The notes beneath the pieces were generated by a model that saw only the letters and a program-made list of their open reading frames with translations, did not search any database and was not told where the DNA came from. The translations under genes were made by a program, and so were the position numbers. Below are positions 6,433 through 16,000 of a stretch of DNA of 64,000 nt, piece after piece (position 1 is the first letter of the stretch; the number at the start of each line of letters is the position of its first letter). This stretch comes from Metabacillus endolithicus (GTDB lineage: Bacteria > Bacillota > Bacilli > Bacillales > Bacillaceae). The DNA lies in assembly GCF_023078335.1 (NCBI RefSeq), contig NZ_CP095550.1, forward strand, positions 992,001-1,056,000, read 5' to 3'.

Positions 6433-7572
6433 TCATCCTTCCTGCTTTAAAGAAATTAGCTCTAACATCTTTTGTGATTCCAAATTGATTAGATGCTCAT
6501 ATCTAGCACCATATAGTGCATAATCCCCGTTTGGTGATAATTTTATTGGGAGATTTTCCATTTTTTCTATAACTGTTTGTTTTTCACCAGAGTCCAATGA
6601 AAAAGAAATGAGAGAAAACCCTGTTTTTTCTTTATTCACTTCAAGCATGTAAAAATGGTTATTATTATCCATATCATGATATGGAATTGACCAATCAGAA
6701 TAAAGGGCAACTAGACGTGTCGGCATCTCCGAAAGTTGTTGTTGACTTGTTGAATCATAAAAACGAACAGTTGCTGTTCCATCCTCATCCACTATTTCAA
6801 TCGTAGACATGATGTTTGTGTAATTAGTATTAGCAACAACCCCATCAGAGACTGAAGTCTCCTCTTTGCTATCAAGGTTATAAATATATAAAGGAGCAGT
6901 TAAAGCCGGTGCTTCTTGATCCCACTTTAAATAGCTCACTTCATGATCATTTATCCATTGAATGAACGGGATATCAACTGGATTTTCAACAAGTGTTTGC
7001 TCTTTTGTATCAATTATGTACGTATTATAGGTCCAATCTTCATTAAAACTAGATACAAAAAGCTGATGTTGGCTTTGCTGATTCCAAGTGTACTGAAGCT
7101 CATACGATTCAATTGTCGTCTGATATTGCACCTTTGCCTCGCTGTCTACTATTATTAATTCTGCTTCATAACTTGAAGGACTAGTATGAATTAATAAAAG
7201 ACTATTGTCTTCATTTGCTTCCAATTGAACAATTGGTGCCTCTGATGTAAAAAACAATATTGAATCTCCAGAGTATATATTATACGTATATACTTTAGAT
7301 CCATCTGAATCATTGAGGATATAAAAAATGGTCTTGTCATCCTTCCAGTCAGCAACTGAGTGGAATTGCGCCTCCTCTGCTTCTAATGGTAATGTGAGTT
7401 GTTTTCCCTGAAGTTGATTTTCTGATCCCTTTACAGGAGTTTCTTGTTCCCTCATAGATAGTAACTCTTCATCATTCTCTTGTTGATGAGATGGATTACA
7501 ACCCGATCCAAAAAGCACGATTAACAAGAAACATAAACATAATTTAGTTAATCTCATCAACTTTTCTGTCAC
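6433..7572 (-). CDS. yqgU: YqgU-like lipoprotein
   Basis: A 379-aa secreted lipoprotein: hydrophobic signal (LTKLCLCFLLIVLFGSGC) with the lipobox G-S-G-C at about residue 25, then a Gln/Glu-rich linker and a long region of repeated strand-turn patterns (WKDDKTIFYIL, WNQQSQHQLFVSS, WINDHEVSYLK, LSPNGDYALYG) suggestive of a WD40/TolB-type beta-propeller. This matches YqgU by position and appearance. It is predicted to be anchored on the outer face of the membrane; its function is unknown. The GTG start at 7572 has AGGAG six bases upstream. It is followed closely by yqgV. Confidence 0.75.
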   Translation of the reverse strand: MTEKLMRLTKLCLCFLLIVLFGSGCNPSHQQENDEELLSMREQETPVKGSENQLQGKQLTLPLEAEEAQFHSVADWKDDKTIFYILNDSDGSKVYTYNIYSGDSILFFTSEAPIVQLEANEDNSLLLIHTSPSSYEAELIIVDSEAKVQYQTTIESYELQYTWNQQSQHQLFVSSFNEDWTYNTYIIDTKEQTLVENPVDIPFIQWINDHEVSYLKWDQEAPALTAPLYIYNLDSKEETSVSDGVVANTNYTNIMSTIEIVDEDGTATVRFYDSTSQQQLSEMPTRLVALYSDWSIPYHDMDNNNHFYMLEVNKEKTGFSLISFSLDSGEKQTVIEKMENLPIKLSPNGDYALYGARYEHLINLESQKMLELISLKQEG

Positions 7573-7737
7573 CTGTCTCTCCTAATTTTTTCTCTATTAT
7601 TTCATACGTTTTATCATGTTAAAATGTTTCATTTTATTATTAGATTATTCCTCATTAAAAAATAACATACTGAGGTGTAAAAAAAAATCAAAGCAGATGA
7701 ACTTTTTTTGAATTTCTTAACTTTATCACTATGTAAA

Positions 7738-7775
7738 AAAACGAGTGAATGAAATTGTTCAATCACTCGTTTTAA
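7738..7775 (-). terminator. Terminator of yqgT
   Basis: A 10-bp stem (AAACGAGTGA with its complement) and T-run downstream on the minus strand directly follow the yqgT stop codon at 7784. Confidence 0.85.
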
Positions 7776-7783
7776 AAAGCTTG

Positions 7784-8884
7784 CTACATATATAATCCTG
7801 CGTAGAAAATGCCCTTACTCTTTTTATAAATTTCATCAAATTGGTCAAACGGTAAGGGGTTCACACCATTTCCCAGCTCAATTGTATAACCTGGTTTTCT
7901 ATAGTCATGAACGAACCAATCTCTGAAACCCGCATGACTATCTATGTCTCTTACTGCTTTGTAGCCACTAAGACGTTCAAATTCTCTTACAATCGCTTCT
8001 GCTTCTTCAGGTTCTTTCCTTAGATATCCCCAGTAAATCTCTTCTCCTTGTGTATGAAATGCTAATACACGATCAAAATGTTGTTTTTTAACAAGATTTG
8101 ATAAAGCAATTGCTTCAGGTTCAGTTAAGGGAGCATCTCCAGGGTAATCACGTGGTGCTGGTGTTTTTGGAATTTTACGGGCTTTTTCAATATCCCAGTT
8201 AACAGGATATTGATTATTCAAATCAATACCTCTAATATTTGCCTTCCACTGTGAAAAATCGATGCTTAAATCATTCATTTGCAAAAGACCTGCTTCGTAA
8301 GTGTTATCATGTGGTAATCCATTTAAAACAAGATCTACCCCATCAGGATTGACCATCGGGACGAATGAAAGGGTTGTATCTTTATATATAGATTGGACAT
8401 CATGCCCATTTATTCTTGTTGAACCATTCCCTAAGGCATCAACATATTCATGTAACCAATACATCATCACACTCGTGGTTATCCATTCATTAGCATGGAA
8501 AGAACCGTTCATATGAATCTTTTTAGGACCATTCCCGATTGTTAATTGATAAATAGGTTTTCCTAACACACTATAGCCAACTATATCCTTTTTTATAAAA
8601 GGATACATAACAATTAATTTTTCTATATCCTTTTCTAACTCATTTGAATCATAAGGTTTCTTCATCTTTAGTTCGGATTTTATTATATCGTCACCAACTA
8701 ACTCCACGATATCACTATTTTCAACAATAGATAGGCAGTTAACAGGAATATTTAACTGAGTGTTTGCTTCTATTTCACCTCTCAGCTCAACGTCATTGCT
8801 CTCATGTAAAAGCTGACTGTCGAGTTGCAAATGAGTTGAAAGATCAGTAAGTGAAATGCTTTTATTTAAGCGGATAATCATCAT
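7784..8884 (-). CDS. yqgT: Gamma-D-glutamyl-L-diamino acid endopeptidase I (M14 family), YqgT
   Basis: Zinc carboxypeptidase-fold (M14) endopeptidase of 366 aa that cleaves gamma-D-Glu-meso-diaminopimelate bonds in spore or cell-wall peptidoglycan. The first ~80 residues resemble LysM-like wall-binding repeats (TQLNIPVNCLSIVENSDIVEL). The catalytic domain shows the HxxE zinc motif in GSFHANEW, a second His in AFHTQGEEIYW and the catalytic Glu in GYTIELGNGVNP. There is no signal peptide, as in endopeptidase I, which acts in the sporangium. ATG ATG with GGAGG upstream; either Met could start. Confidence 0.85.
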   Translation of the reverse strand: MMIIRLNKSISLTDLSTHLQLDSQLLHESNDVELRGEIEANTQLNIPVNCLSIVENSDIVELVGDDIIKSELKMKKPYDSNELEKDIEKLIVMYPFIKKDIVGYSVLGKPIYQLTIGNGPKKIHMNGSFHANEWITTSVMMYWLHEYVDALGNGSTRINGHDVQSIYKDTTLSFVPMVNPDGVDLVLNGLPHDNTYEAGLLQMNDLSIDFSQWKANIRGIDLNNQYPVNWDIEKARKIPKTPAPRDYPGDAPLTEPEAIALSNLVKKQHFDRVLAFHTQGEEIYWGYLRKEPEEAEAIVREFERLSGYKAVRDIDSHAGFRDWFVHDYRKPGYTIELGNGVNPLPFDQFDEIYKKSKGIFYAGLYM

Positions 8885-8971
8885 TGAACCTCCAATTTGC
8901 CTATTTAGTTATAGCTTATGTTAGGTTGGTTCAATTGTTGTTAAGTTCATTACTGTTTTTCAACATCAAAA

Positions 8972-9014
8972 AGTCGACCCTCTAAGACTAGCACCTTAGT
9001 TTGAGTCAGCCCTG
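8972..9014 (-). terminator. Possible terminator of the lipoteichoic acid synthase gene
   Basis: An imperfect inverted repeat (GTCGACCCTC... with ...GAGTCAGCCC, six-base loop) lies just after the stop of ltaS and is followed on the minus strand by TTTTT. It resembles the GGCTGACYC palindromes near 33857 and 35861. Confidence 0.45.
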
Positions 9015-9017
9015 TTA

Positions 9018-10922
9018 TTAATTTTCTTCTTCTACCACTGTTTCTGCTTTCACTTCTGTTTCTTCGGAGTTTTCGCCATAAAATCGTAATAAGTCACCGT
9101 AAATGATTTCATCAGAGTAATTTAGCTCCTGCTTTGCTTTTTCCATATACGGATCACATACAGCCTGATCTGTAGGCTGACCTGTTTCTTTATTATAGCA
9201 AATACCACGTGTATAAACATTGTTTTCAGTGATAAAGCTTCCATCTCTTAAAACTGTGAACGATAATTTATCATCTGATAACGCATCTGTACCAAACTGA
9301 ATTTGCTCACTAGTATCAATACCTAATAAACTCATAATTGTTGGACGGATATCAATTTGTCCTGCTACTTTCGTGATGTTCTTAGGCTCTTTATCCGTTA
9401 CACCTGGTATGTGAACAATGAAAGGAACACGTTGTAATTGCACTGTTTCAAACGGAGTAATCTCTCTGCCAATAAACTTCTCCATTGCTACATTATGGTT
9501 TTCTGAAATTCCATAGTGATCACCATAAAGGATGATGATTGAGTTCTGATAAACATCTGTTTTCTTTAAGTCCTCAAAAAATACTTTTACTGCCTCATCC
9601 ATGTAGCGAACAGTTGGAATATATTGATTTAACGTTTTACTATTAGAATCAAACTCGTCAATCATACGATCCTCTTCCCCGAGTTCAAAAGGAAAGTGGT
9701 TTGTTAATGTGATTAATCTTGTATAGAATGGCTGTGGAAGGTTATCAATATGTTGAACTGACTGTTGGAAAAAGTCGATATCCTTTAAGCCCCAACCAAT
9801 CGAATTTTCTTCCGTTACATTGTAATCATTAACATCAAAGAATCGGTCATAGCCAAATCCTTGATACATCAAGTCACGATTCCAGAAACTCTTATTATTC
9901 GCATGAAACACTGTTGAATAGTATCCAGACTCTTTTAAAATTTCTGGTGTTGCATTGTATTCATTATTGCTGTTTGTAAAGAATACCGCACCACGGCCTA
10001 ATGGATATAAGGAGTTATCTACAATAAATTCAGAGTCAGATGTTTTCCCCTGACCTGTTTGATGATAAAAGTTTTCAAAGTAATAACTCTCACCGATCAG
10101 ATCATTTAAAAATGGAGTAATTTCTTGTCCATTTAATTCTTCATTTAGTACGAAGCTCTGTAATGATTCGAGTGAAAGTAAAATTACATTACGACCTTGT
10201 GCTATTCCTTGTAGGTCTTCATTTGAAGCTTTACGGTTAGCATTTACATAGTTTTCTATCTCAGTCAAGCTATCACTGTCCGCTAAAGCACGTTGGGCAG
10301 ACGTTTTTGATTGCAATACCGCATCATAAATATGAAAGTTGTAAACACTGATGTTTTTCACAAGCATTTCTCTATCAAAAGAACGTGTTAATAATTGTGG
10401 TCTTTCTGTTTCAGCTAACCCTAAATTAAAAAAGAATACAGCGGCTACTAGTAGAAAATAAGCGGACTTTTCTTTTCTAGTCAGTAATGAAGCGGATCTG
10501 AAAGTTGGCTTTTTTAATAACCAGTATAAAATAGCTAAGTCAACAAACATTAATAAATCACTAGGTAAGAAAAGATTTGTAATACTACTTCCTAAATCTC
10601 CCATATTGCTTGTCTGAAACAATACTGGAATTGTTAGAAAATCATTGAAAAATCGGTAAAATACCATGTTTGCCAGGAGCAAACCTGTTACAAAGATACT
10701 AGCACCAAATATATAGCGGTTTCTGTTCTTCTCCTTCAGGAAAAGTCCAAAACCAAATATTAATAATAGAAAGCTTAATGGATTAATGAATAATATAAAC
10801 TCTTGTGTGAAATTTTCAATTTTAATATCAAAGCTAGTTTTATAGACAATGTATGTTTTTATCCATAGAAATAACGTTGCTAATAGTAAAAATGAGATTT
10901 TTGAAAATGTCTTTTTGCGCAT
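9018..10922 (-). CDS. yqgS: Lipoteichoic acid synthase (LtaS family), YqgS
   Basis: Membrane phosphoglycerol transferase of 634 aa that polymerises glycerol phosphate from phosphatidylglycerol for lipoteichoic acid. Five membrane helices occupy about residues 8-170, followed by a linker with a signal-peptidase-like region and an extracellular sulfatase-fold domain. The catalytic Thr lies in [10 protein letters not shown], metal ligands in LLSLESLQ and YGDHYG, and substrate residues in [12 protein letters not shown]. subtilis has four paralogues (LtaS, YfnI, YqgS, YvgJ); synteny with yqgT and glcK identifies this as YqgS. GAGGAGG precedes the ATG. Confidence 0.87.
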   Translation of the reverse strand: MRKKTFSKISFLLLATLFLWIKTYIVYKTSFDIKIENFTQEFILFINPLSFLLLIFGFGLFLKEKNRNRYIFGASIFVTGLLLANMVFYRFFNDFLTIPVLFQTSNMGDLGSSITNLFLPSDLLMFVDLAILYWLLKKPTFRSASLLTRKEKSAYFLLVAAVFFFNLGLAETERPQLLTRSFDREMLVKNISVYNFHIYDAVLQSKTSAQRALADSDSLTEIENYVNANRKASNEDLQGIAQGRNVILLSLESLQSFVLNEELNGQEITPFLNDLIGESYYFENFYHQTGQGKTSDSEFIVDNSLYPLGRGAVFFTNSNNEYNATPEILKESGYYSTVFHANNKSFWNRDLMYQGFGYDRFFDVNDYNVTEENSIGWGLKDIDFFQQSVQHIDNLPQPFYTRLITLTNHFPFELGEEDRMIDEFDSNSKTLNQYIPTVRYMDEAVKVFFEDLKKTDVYQNSIIILYGDHYGISENHNVAMEKFIGREITPFETVQLQRVPFIVHIPGVTDKEPKNITKVAGQIDIRPTIMSLLGIDTSEQIQFGTDALSDDKLSFTVLRDGSFITENNVYTRGICYNKETGQPTDQAVCDPYMEKAKQELNYSDEIIYGDLLRFYGENSEETEVKAETVVEEEN

Positions 10923-11325
10923 CTAACTACCTCCTCATCCCTCGGGACAATTACGCTTCCTTTTATCTCTAATTTTTTCCATTTATTAGGTTAGTATTAA
11001 ACAACTAAAACATATCTTAATACTTTCTTTACAAAAAATCAATGTTTTTTCATACGCCCCTTACAATAGCCTGCTAGAATAATAATGTTAAGCTTATTCT
11101 CTATACCCTAGTATTAGACGTCCTAAAACGTAAAAAGTTTCGTTTTCTTTAAAAGTAAAATAATTCTGAAAATAAACCCAGGAATATAGTTCTGCTTTTG
11201 ATTACCTACAAATGATCCATTCAACTCAGTAATTTCAACACTAAAAATAAAAGGAGCTCTCTCATGGAGGCTCCTTTTTACTATCATCTATCGGTATAGT
11301 TTCTAGGTCTTTTTGTGTGTTAATT
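10923..11325. other. Gene-free interval between yqgS and glcK
   Basis: Four hundred AT-rich bases with no open frame that has a start signal. It holds the upstream region of yqgS and, at 11249-11278, a 9-bp stem (AAAAGGAGC/GCTCCTTTT) with TTTTATTTTT on the minus strand, which is the likely terminator of the yqgQ-glcK transcript. No other structure was recognised. Confidence 0.6.
11249..11278 (-). terminator. Terminator of glcK
   Basis: Stem AAAAGGAGC/GCTCCTTTT with a 12-base loop; a T-rich tail follows on the minus strand, 48 bases after the glcK stop. Confidence 0.75.
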
Positions 11326-12282
11326 TTATTTATTTAGTAATTTTGTCTTTACTAACCATGCTCCACCGATTACACCTGCATCATTTCCTAATGTTGCAAC
11401 CGAGATGGACGCTGCTTTAGCAACCCGCGGGAAAGCAAAGCGTTTAAAATATTGCTCAACTCTAGAGATAAGAAGGTCTCCGGCTTTAGATACTCCTCCG
11501 CCGATTACAATCTTTTCAGGATTCAATCCATTGGATAAATTTGCAAGTACAAGTCCTAGTTGAAATGTAACATAATCAATTACTTCTACAGCTAAAGAAT
11601 CGCCTTTTTCAGCTGCCTCAAATACATCTTTTGATGTTAAATCAGCGATTGTCTTAAGAATGCTATCCTGATCAGATGATTGAAGCTTTTCCTTTGCTAT
11701 CCTTACGATTCCAGTGGCTGATGCGATTGTTTCAATACATCCTGTTTTACCACACCCACATTGAGCTCCACCTTCAGGGACAACTGTAACATGTCCAATT
11801 TCTCCACCTGCTCCATTTACACCGTGGATAACCTCTCCATTTGAAATAAGACCGCCACCAACACCAGTACCTAATGTTACACAAATTAAGTCCTTAGCGC
11901 CGTCTCCAGCACCTTTCCACATTTCACCTAGTGCTGCAATATTTGCATCATTATCAATAACAGCAGGTAAACCGGTTTCTAGCTCTAAATGATCTCTTAA
12001 TGGATAGTTTACCCAGCCAAGGTTTGGTGTTTCATAAATAAGTCCGCTCTCTAAATTAACTGGACCAGGAGCTCCCATCCCTACTCCACCAAGTCTTGAT
12101 TTATCCATTCCTATTTCTTCAAGCTTTGTATCAATTGCTTTAGCGATATCAGTTGTTATCGCCTTCCCTGATTTATCAGTAGGAATTTCCCATTTTTCTA
12201 TAATCTCTCCATAGTAATTAATAAATGCCATTTTTATTGTTGTACCACCTAAATCTACACCAACTAATATTTTCTCATTCAT
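11326..12282 (-). CDS. glcK: ROK-family glucokinase
   Basis: Cytosolic enzyme phosphorylating glucose to glucose 6-phosphate with ATP; 318 aa. The N-terminal ATP site [12 protein letters not shown], the ROK sugar site with GHVTV, and the zinc-binding cluster [10 protein letters not shown] near residue 178 define the ROK glucokinase subfamily rather than a ROK repressor, since there is no N-terminal HTH. The gene lies just downstream of yqgQ on the same strand, the same pair as in B. subtilis. A cre-like sequence lies upstream at 12322. Confidence 0.92.
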   Translation of the reverse strand: MNEKILVGVDLGGTTIKMAFINYYGEIIEKWEIPTDKSGKAITTDIAKAIDTKLEEIGMDKSRLGGVGMGAPGPVNLESGLIYETPNLGWVNYPLRDHLELETGLPAVIDNDANIAALGEMWKGAGDGAKDLICVTLGTGVGGGLISNGEVIHGVNGAGGEIGHVTVVPEGGAQCGCGKTGCIETIASATGIVRIAKEKLQSSDQDSILKTIADLTSKDVFEAAEKGDSLAVEVIDYVTFQLGLVLANLSNGLNPEKIVIGGGVSKAGDLLISRVEQYFKRFAFPRVAKAASISVATLGNDAGVIGGAWLVKTKLLNK

Positions 12283-12321
12283 TTAAAATCACCTTTTTCT
12301 ACTATTATATATATGTTCATT

Positions 12322-12335
12322 AGTAAACGTTTTCA
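12322..12335. promoter_or_regulatory. Candidate CcpA site (cre) upstream of glcK
   Basis: AGTAAACGTTTTCA matches the cre consensus TGWAANCGNTNWCA at all fixed positions but the first. It lies 40 bases before the glcK ATG, between yqgQ and glcK. A weaker match (two mismatches) is at 12665-12678, upstream of yqgQ. Regulation by carbon supply would fit the function; no experiment supports it here. Confidence 0.4.
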
Positions 12336-12375
12336 ACCCTATTACTTTTCACTTATACAAATCATTAAACTTATA

Positions 12376-12576
12376 TTATTCTTGCTTTTTAAGTTTTTGT
12401 ATTTCTTGTCTTAAGAGTAGAACTGCCATTTGGTAATCCTTTGGCTCTACTAAATTTGATTGATACAGCTGCTTCATTTCTTCTTCCATTAATTCTAAGT
12501 CAGAAACTCGATCGCCTATGTAAATAATGGTTCCGAATTTTTTTAAAAGCTGCTGAACGTCATATATCGTTTTCAA
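12376..12576 (-). CDS. yqgQ: DUF910 family protein YqgQ
   Basis: A 66-aa soluble protein that fits the YqgQ/DUF910 family: TIYDVQQLLKKFGTIIYIGDR followed by an acidic helix and a KDYQMAVLLLRQE helix. Family members form a small helical bundle; the function is unknown. The TTG start at 12576 is favoured because AGGTGAT lies about five bases upstream and the product then begins as family members do. An extension to 12753 would add an unrelated N-terminus. Located just upstream of glcK, probably co-transcribed. Confidence 0.8.
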   Translation of the reverse strand: MKTIYDVQQLLKKFGTIIYIGDRVSDLELMEEEMKQLYQSNLVEPKDYQMAVLLLRQEIQKLKKQE

Positions 12577-12841
12577 GGTATCACCTACTTCATTATAACA
12601 AACATTTCTTAGCACTAAGTTACAAGCACTACTTTCAAGTATAAAGGAATTGAAAAAAGCGTCAAGAAAACGTTTAAAATTTGTAAGGGTTTTTGACAAG
12701 ATTATTTTTCTAGCATTCCCTACATTATATTTCAATATATTAAAAAAGATCAAAAACCCTTAATTCCCCCTTATATTGATTGGATCCATTATTATAATTT
12801 GTTTTATTTATCAGAATAATTTATTTTTTCTAAAAAATATA

Positions 12842-12870
12842 TTGTCATTTCTAAAAGACAAGTTTAAAAT
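12842..12870 (+). promoter_or_regulatory. Predicted SigA promoter for cstA
   Basis: TTGTCA and TAAAAT at a 17-base spacing, ending 42 bases before the cstA ATG. This is the main content of the 12577-12912 gap besides the yqgQ upstream region. Confidence 0.55.
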
Positions 12871-12912
12871 AGGGTTACTTATTAATTGGAAGTTTATTAG
12901 GGGGAACAAGTA

Positions 12913-14343
12913 ATGGTAACTTTTATTTTATGTGTACTTATTTTAATCGTAGGATATTTCTTGTATTCGAAGGTAGTTGAGCGCGTATTTGGTATCGATG
13001 ATCAACGTGTAACTCCTGCCTACGCAAAAACAGACGGGTTAGACTATATGCCTATGAGCTGGTGGAAGGCATCACTTATTCAGCTACTAAATATTGCAGG
13101 CTTAGGTCCAATATTCGGGGCGATTATGGGAGCTCTTTATGGACCAGTTGCATTTATCTGGATTGTTGCTGGATGTTTATTCGCTGGCGCTGTTCATGAT
13201 TATTTTTCTGGTATGCTTTCCATTAAACATGGCGGTGAACAATATCCAACACTTGTTGGACGTTATTTAGGGAAATCAGTAAAAACAATCATAAATTTAG
13301 TATCACTTGTGTTAATGATTTTAGTTGCAGCAGCTTTCACAGCGGGACCAGCTCAATTAGTTGAGCAGTTAACCCCTTTAAGCTATTCAGCTTCTTTAAT
13401 ACTTATTTTCGTTTATTTCGTATTAGCAGCTGTTTTACCTATTAACAAACTAATCGGTAAAATTTACCCAATTTTCGGACTTATCTTAATCATCATGGCT
13501 GTTTCTATTGGATTTGCTTTATTCTTTATGGATCATTCCATTCCAAATCTAACAGTAGAAAATTTACATCCAGGTGAATTACCAATTTGGCCATTGCTAA
13601 TGGTGACAATCTCATGTGGAGCCATTTCTGGTTTTCATAGTACTCAAAGTCCAATTTTAGCTAGAACATTAAAGAAAGAAAGCGATGGACGTAAAGTATT
13701 TTTTGGTGCAATGGTTGCTGAAGGTATTATTGCCATGATTTGGGCAGCAGCTGGTATGACATTCTTTGGTGGACCTGATGGACTTCAAGGAGCACTTGCT
13801 GAAGGTGGTACAGCAGGTGTTGTAAACGAAATTAGTAAAACAACATTAGGTCAATTTGGTGGAATTCTTGCCGTTTTAGGTGTCATTATTCTTCCTATTA
13901 CAACAGGAGATACGGCATTAAGATCATCAAGAATGATGCTTGTTGAATTATTAAGTAAATTTGGAAACTTTGATTCTAAAATGAAAACTGTACTAATGAC
14001 AATTCCAGTTATCGTTCCAACATATCTTCTAACACAAATGGATTATTCATTCTTATGGCGGTATGTTGGTTGGACAAATCAAGTAGTAGCAACAGTAATG
14101 CTATGGACAGCTGCAATGTATTTACTACAGAACAACAAATTTCACTGGATTTGCAGCCTTCCAGCATTGTTCATGACTGCGGTAACTGGATCTTATATTT
14201 TCTATGCACCAGAAGGATTCCAATTATCCTATCAAACTTCTATGATCATAGGTTCAATCATCTTTTTAGCTGTATTCATTTGGTTCTTAACTCAAATGAA
14301 AAAATATAAAAAAGATCCTCTTCCATATGAAAAGGTTGCTTAA
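12913..14343 (+). CDS. cstA: Carbon starvation protein A (CstA family transporter)
   Basis: Polytopic membrane protein of 476 aa with about 12 hydrophobic segments. It contains the CstA signature regions (GPIFGAIMGALYGPVAFIW, HDYFSGMLSIKHGG, SGFHSTQSPILARTL, LPITTGDTALRSSRM). CstA-family proteins import peptides or pyruvate when carbon is limiting. It is clearly shorter than B. subtilis CstA (about 600 aa) and belongs to the shorter subgroup; the substrate cannot be read from the sequence. GGGGG lies at good distance before the ATG. The gene faces the convergent spoVAF-like gene, with a terminator between them. It is not part of this locus in B. subtilis. Confidence 0.85.
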   Translation: MVTFILCVLILIVGYFLYSKVVERVFGIDDQRVTPAYAKTDGLDYMPMSWWKASLIQLLNIAGLGPIFGAIMGALYGPVAFIWIVAGCLFAGAVHDYFSGMLSIKHGGEQYPTLVGRYLGKSVKTIINLVSLVLMILVAAAFTAGPAQLVEQLTPLSYSASLILIFVYFVLAAVLPINKLIGKIYPIFGLILIIMAVSIGFALFFMDHSIPNLTVENLHPGELPIWPLLMVTISCGAISGFHSTQSPILARTLKKESDGRKVFFGAMVAEGIIAMIWAAAGMTFFGGPDGLQGALAEGGTAGVVNEISKTTLGQFGGILAVLGVIILPITTGDTALRSSRMMLVELLSKFGNFDSKMKTVLMTIPVIVPTYLLTQMDYSFLWRYVGWTNQVVATVMLWTAAMYLLQNNKFHWICSLPALFMTAVTGSYIFYAPEGFQLSYQTSMIIGSIIFLAVFIWFLTQMKKYKKDPLPYEKVA

Positions 14344-14352
14344 ATCCTAAAA

Positions 14353-14378
14353 GGTGACAAATTGTCGCCCCCTTTTTT
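14353..14378 (+). terminator. Terminator of cstA
   Basis: A 7-bp stem (GGTGACA/TGTCGCC with one G-T pair, loop AAT) is followed by CCCTTTTTT. It overlaps the stop of the convergent gene. Confidence 0.7.
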
Positions 14379-15840
14379 AACGATCAGGATCTTGTGGATG
14401 TAAAAATGTTGGTCGACGATTTTTCAATGGCATTGGTGAACGGAATAAAACATCCCTTAGAGCACGTGCATTAAATGGGATAAACGGATATAGGTATGGA
14501 ACATTGAAGGACTTCATACGCGCAAGCATAATAATCCAGCCAGTAATACCAGCTACTAATCCTATTACTCCTAACCATGCGGTAAATAGAAGTAACACAA
14601 TACGGTAAATTCGATTAGCTAGGCTTAATTCGTAACTAGGAGTTGCAAAGGTACCTATTGCCGCTATAGCTAAATATAAAATCACTTCGTTTGTTAGAAG
14701 GCCAACTTCTACCGCTACTTGTCCAACCATTAAGGCGGCAACAAGCCCCAGAGCAGTTGCTAACGATGATGGGGTATGAATGGCAGCCATCCTTAAGATA
14801 TCAATTCCAACTTCAATCAGAAGAAACTGTAGAAGTAATGGTACTTGACCCGGATCTTCAATACCAACAAATTTCATACCAGGTGGCAATAGACCAGGAT
14901 TATTAGCAAATAAATACCACAGAGGTAAAATAAAAATTGAAGCCCACACTGCGATAAATCGAACCATTCGTAAGTAAGCTCCGACAATCGGCTTATTTCG
15001 ATATTCCTCAGCATGCTGCAAATGATGCCAAAATGTTGTTGGAGTGATAAGTGCGCTAGGAGACCCATCAACAAAAACAATCACATGCCCCTCATATATA
15101 TGAGCTGCTGCTGTGTCAGGACGTTCTGTGTATCTTACCACTGGATATGGGTTAAGATGTCGACCTGAGATAAACTCCTCAACTGTTTTTTCTCCCATAG
15201 GAAGACCGTCTGTATCAATAGCCAGTAGCGACTTTTTTAGATCCTCAACATGTTCCATGTCTGCAATATCCTCTAAATAGCAAACAACCACATCTGTTTT
15301 CGAACGTCTACCTATTTGTAAATACTCCATTCTGAGAGATCGATCTCTAATTCTTCGTCTTGTTAATGCCGTATTAAAAACGATTGTTTCTACATACCCG
15401 TCTCTTGAACCTCTAACAACTTTTTCCATATCCGGTTCCTGTGGCCCACGGACAGGATATGTACGGGCATCAATTAAGATGACTTGATCAATACCCTCTA
15501 TAACAAGAGCTGTTGGCCCTGCCAAAACCGTTCCAACAACAGTATTTAAATCATCTGTTTTCTCAATTTCAACGTACGGGATATACGTTTTGAGCAGCTT
15601 TTCAAGAGTATTTTCCTCGAGCTGCTCTGGTGTAAGCTCAGATAAATATCTCATTAAATAATGTAAGATATCATCTTTTACAAAACCATCCACCATAAAT
15701 AACGCCATTTTACGTCCAGCATACTCAACATCGAGCTGAATAACATCAAAGCTTTTCTTTACACCCAATCGTTCATTTAAGTACGATGTATTTTCCTGAA
15801 AATCCTTTGTTACAATCTTTTTTTCTACCTCATACGCCAT
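14377..15840 (-). CDS. GerA-family spore germination protein, SpoVAF-like
   Basis: A 487-aa protein of the GerA alpha-subunit family. An N-terminal soluble domain of about 290 residues contains DARTYPVRGPQEPD, the FNTALTRRRIRD segment and the PYPVVRYTERPDTAAAHIYEGHVIVFVDGSP motif region. Four to five membrane helices follow (residues about 300-460), with a short basic-polar tail. Length and the GPQEPD region resemble SpoVAF, which in B. subtilis sits in the spoVA operon and supports dipicolinic acid release on germination. Here it stands alone, facing cstA, so the exact paralogue name is withheld. Expression in the forespore is expected but no promoter was identified. Confidence 0.8.
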   Translation of the reverse strand: MAYEVEKKIVTKDFQENTSYLNERLGVKKSFDVIQLDVEYAGRKMALFMVDGFVKDDILHYLMRYLSELTPEQLEENTLEKLLKTYIPYVEIEKTDDLNTVVGTVLAGPTALVIEGIDQVILIDARTYPVRGPQEPDMEKVVRGSRDGYVETIVFNTALTRRRIRDRSLRMEYLQIGRRSKTDVVVCYLEDIADMEHVEDLKKSLLAIDTDGLPMGEKTVEEFISGRHLNPYPVVRYTERPDTAAAHIYEGHVIVFVDGSPSALITPTTFWHHLQHAEEYRNKPIVGAYLRMVRFIAVWASIFILPLWYLFANNPGLLPPGMKFVGIEDPGQVPLLLQFLLIEVGIDILRMAAIHTPSSLATALGLVAALMVGQVAVEVGLLTNEVILYLAIAAIGTFATPSYELSLANRIYRIVLLLFTAWLGVIGLVAGITGWIIMLARMKSFNVPYLYPFIPFNARALRDVLFRSPMPLKNRRPTFLHPQDPDR

Positions 15841-16000
15841 AAGATTTCTCCATTTCGTATCACGATTTGTTACACATCTTTGACGAATTATTGGTAAAAC
15901 ATACCTACATTACATTAATTTGTTATTTTTTAGCTTGTACTCATAAAATTGTAAATTGAAACATACAATTTAGCAACCTGTCCTTCTCGGAGTTGATAAA

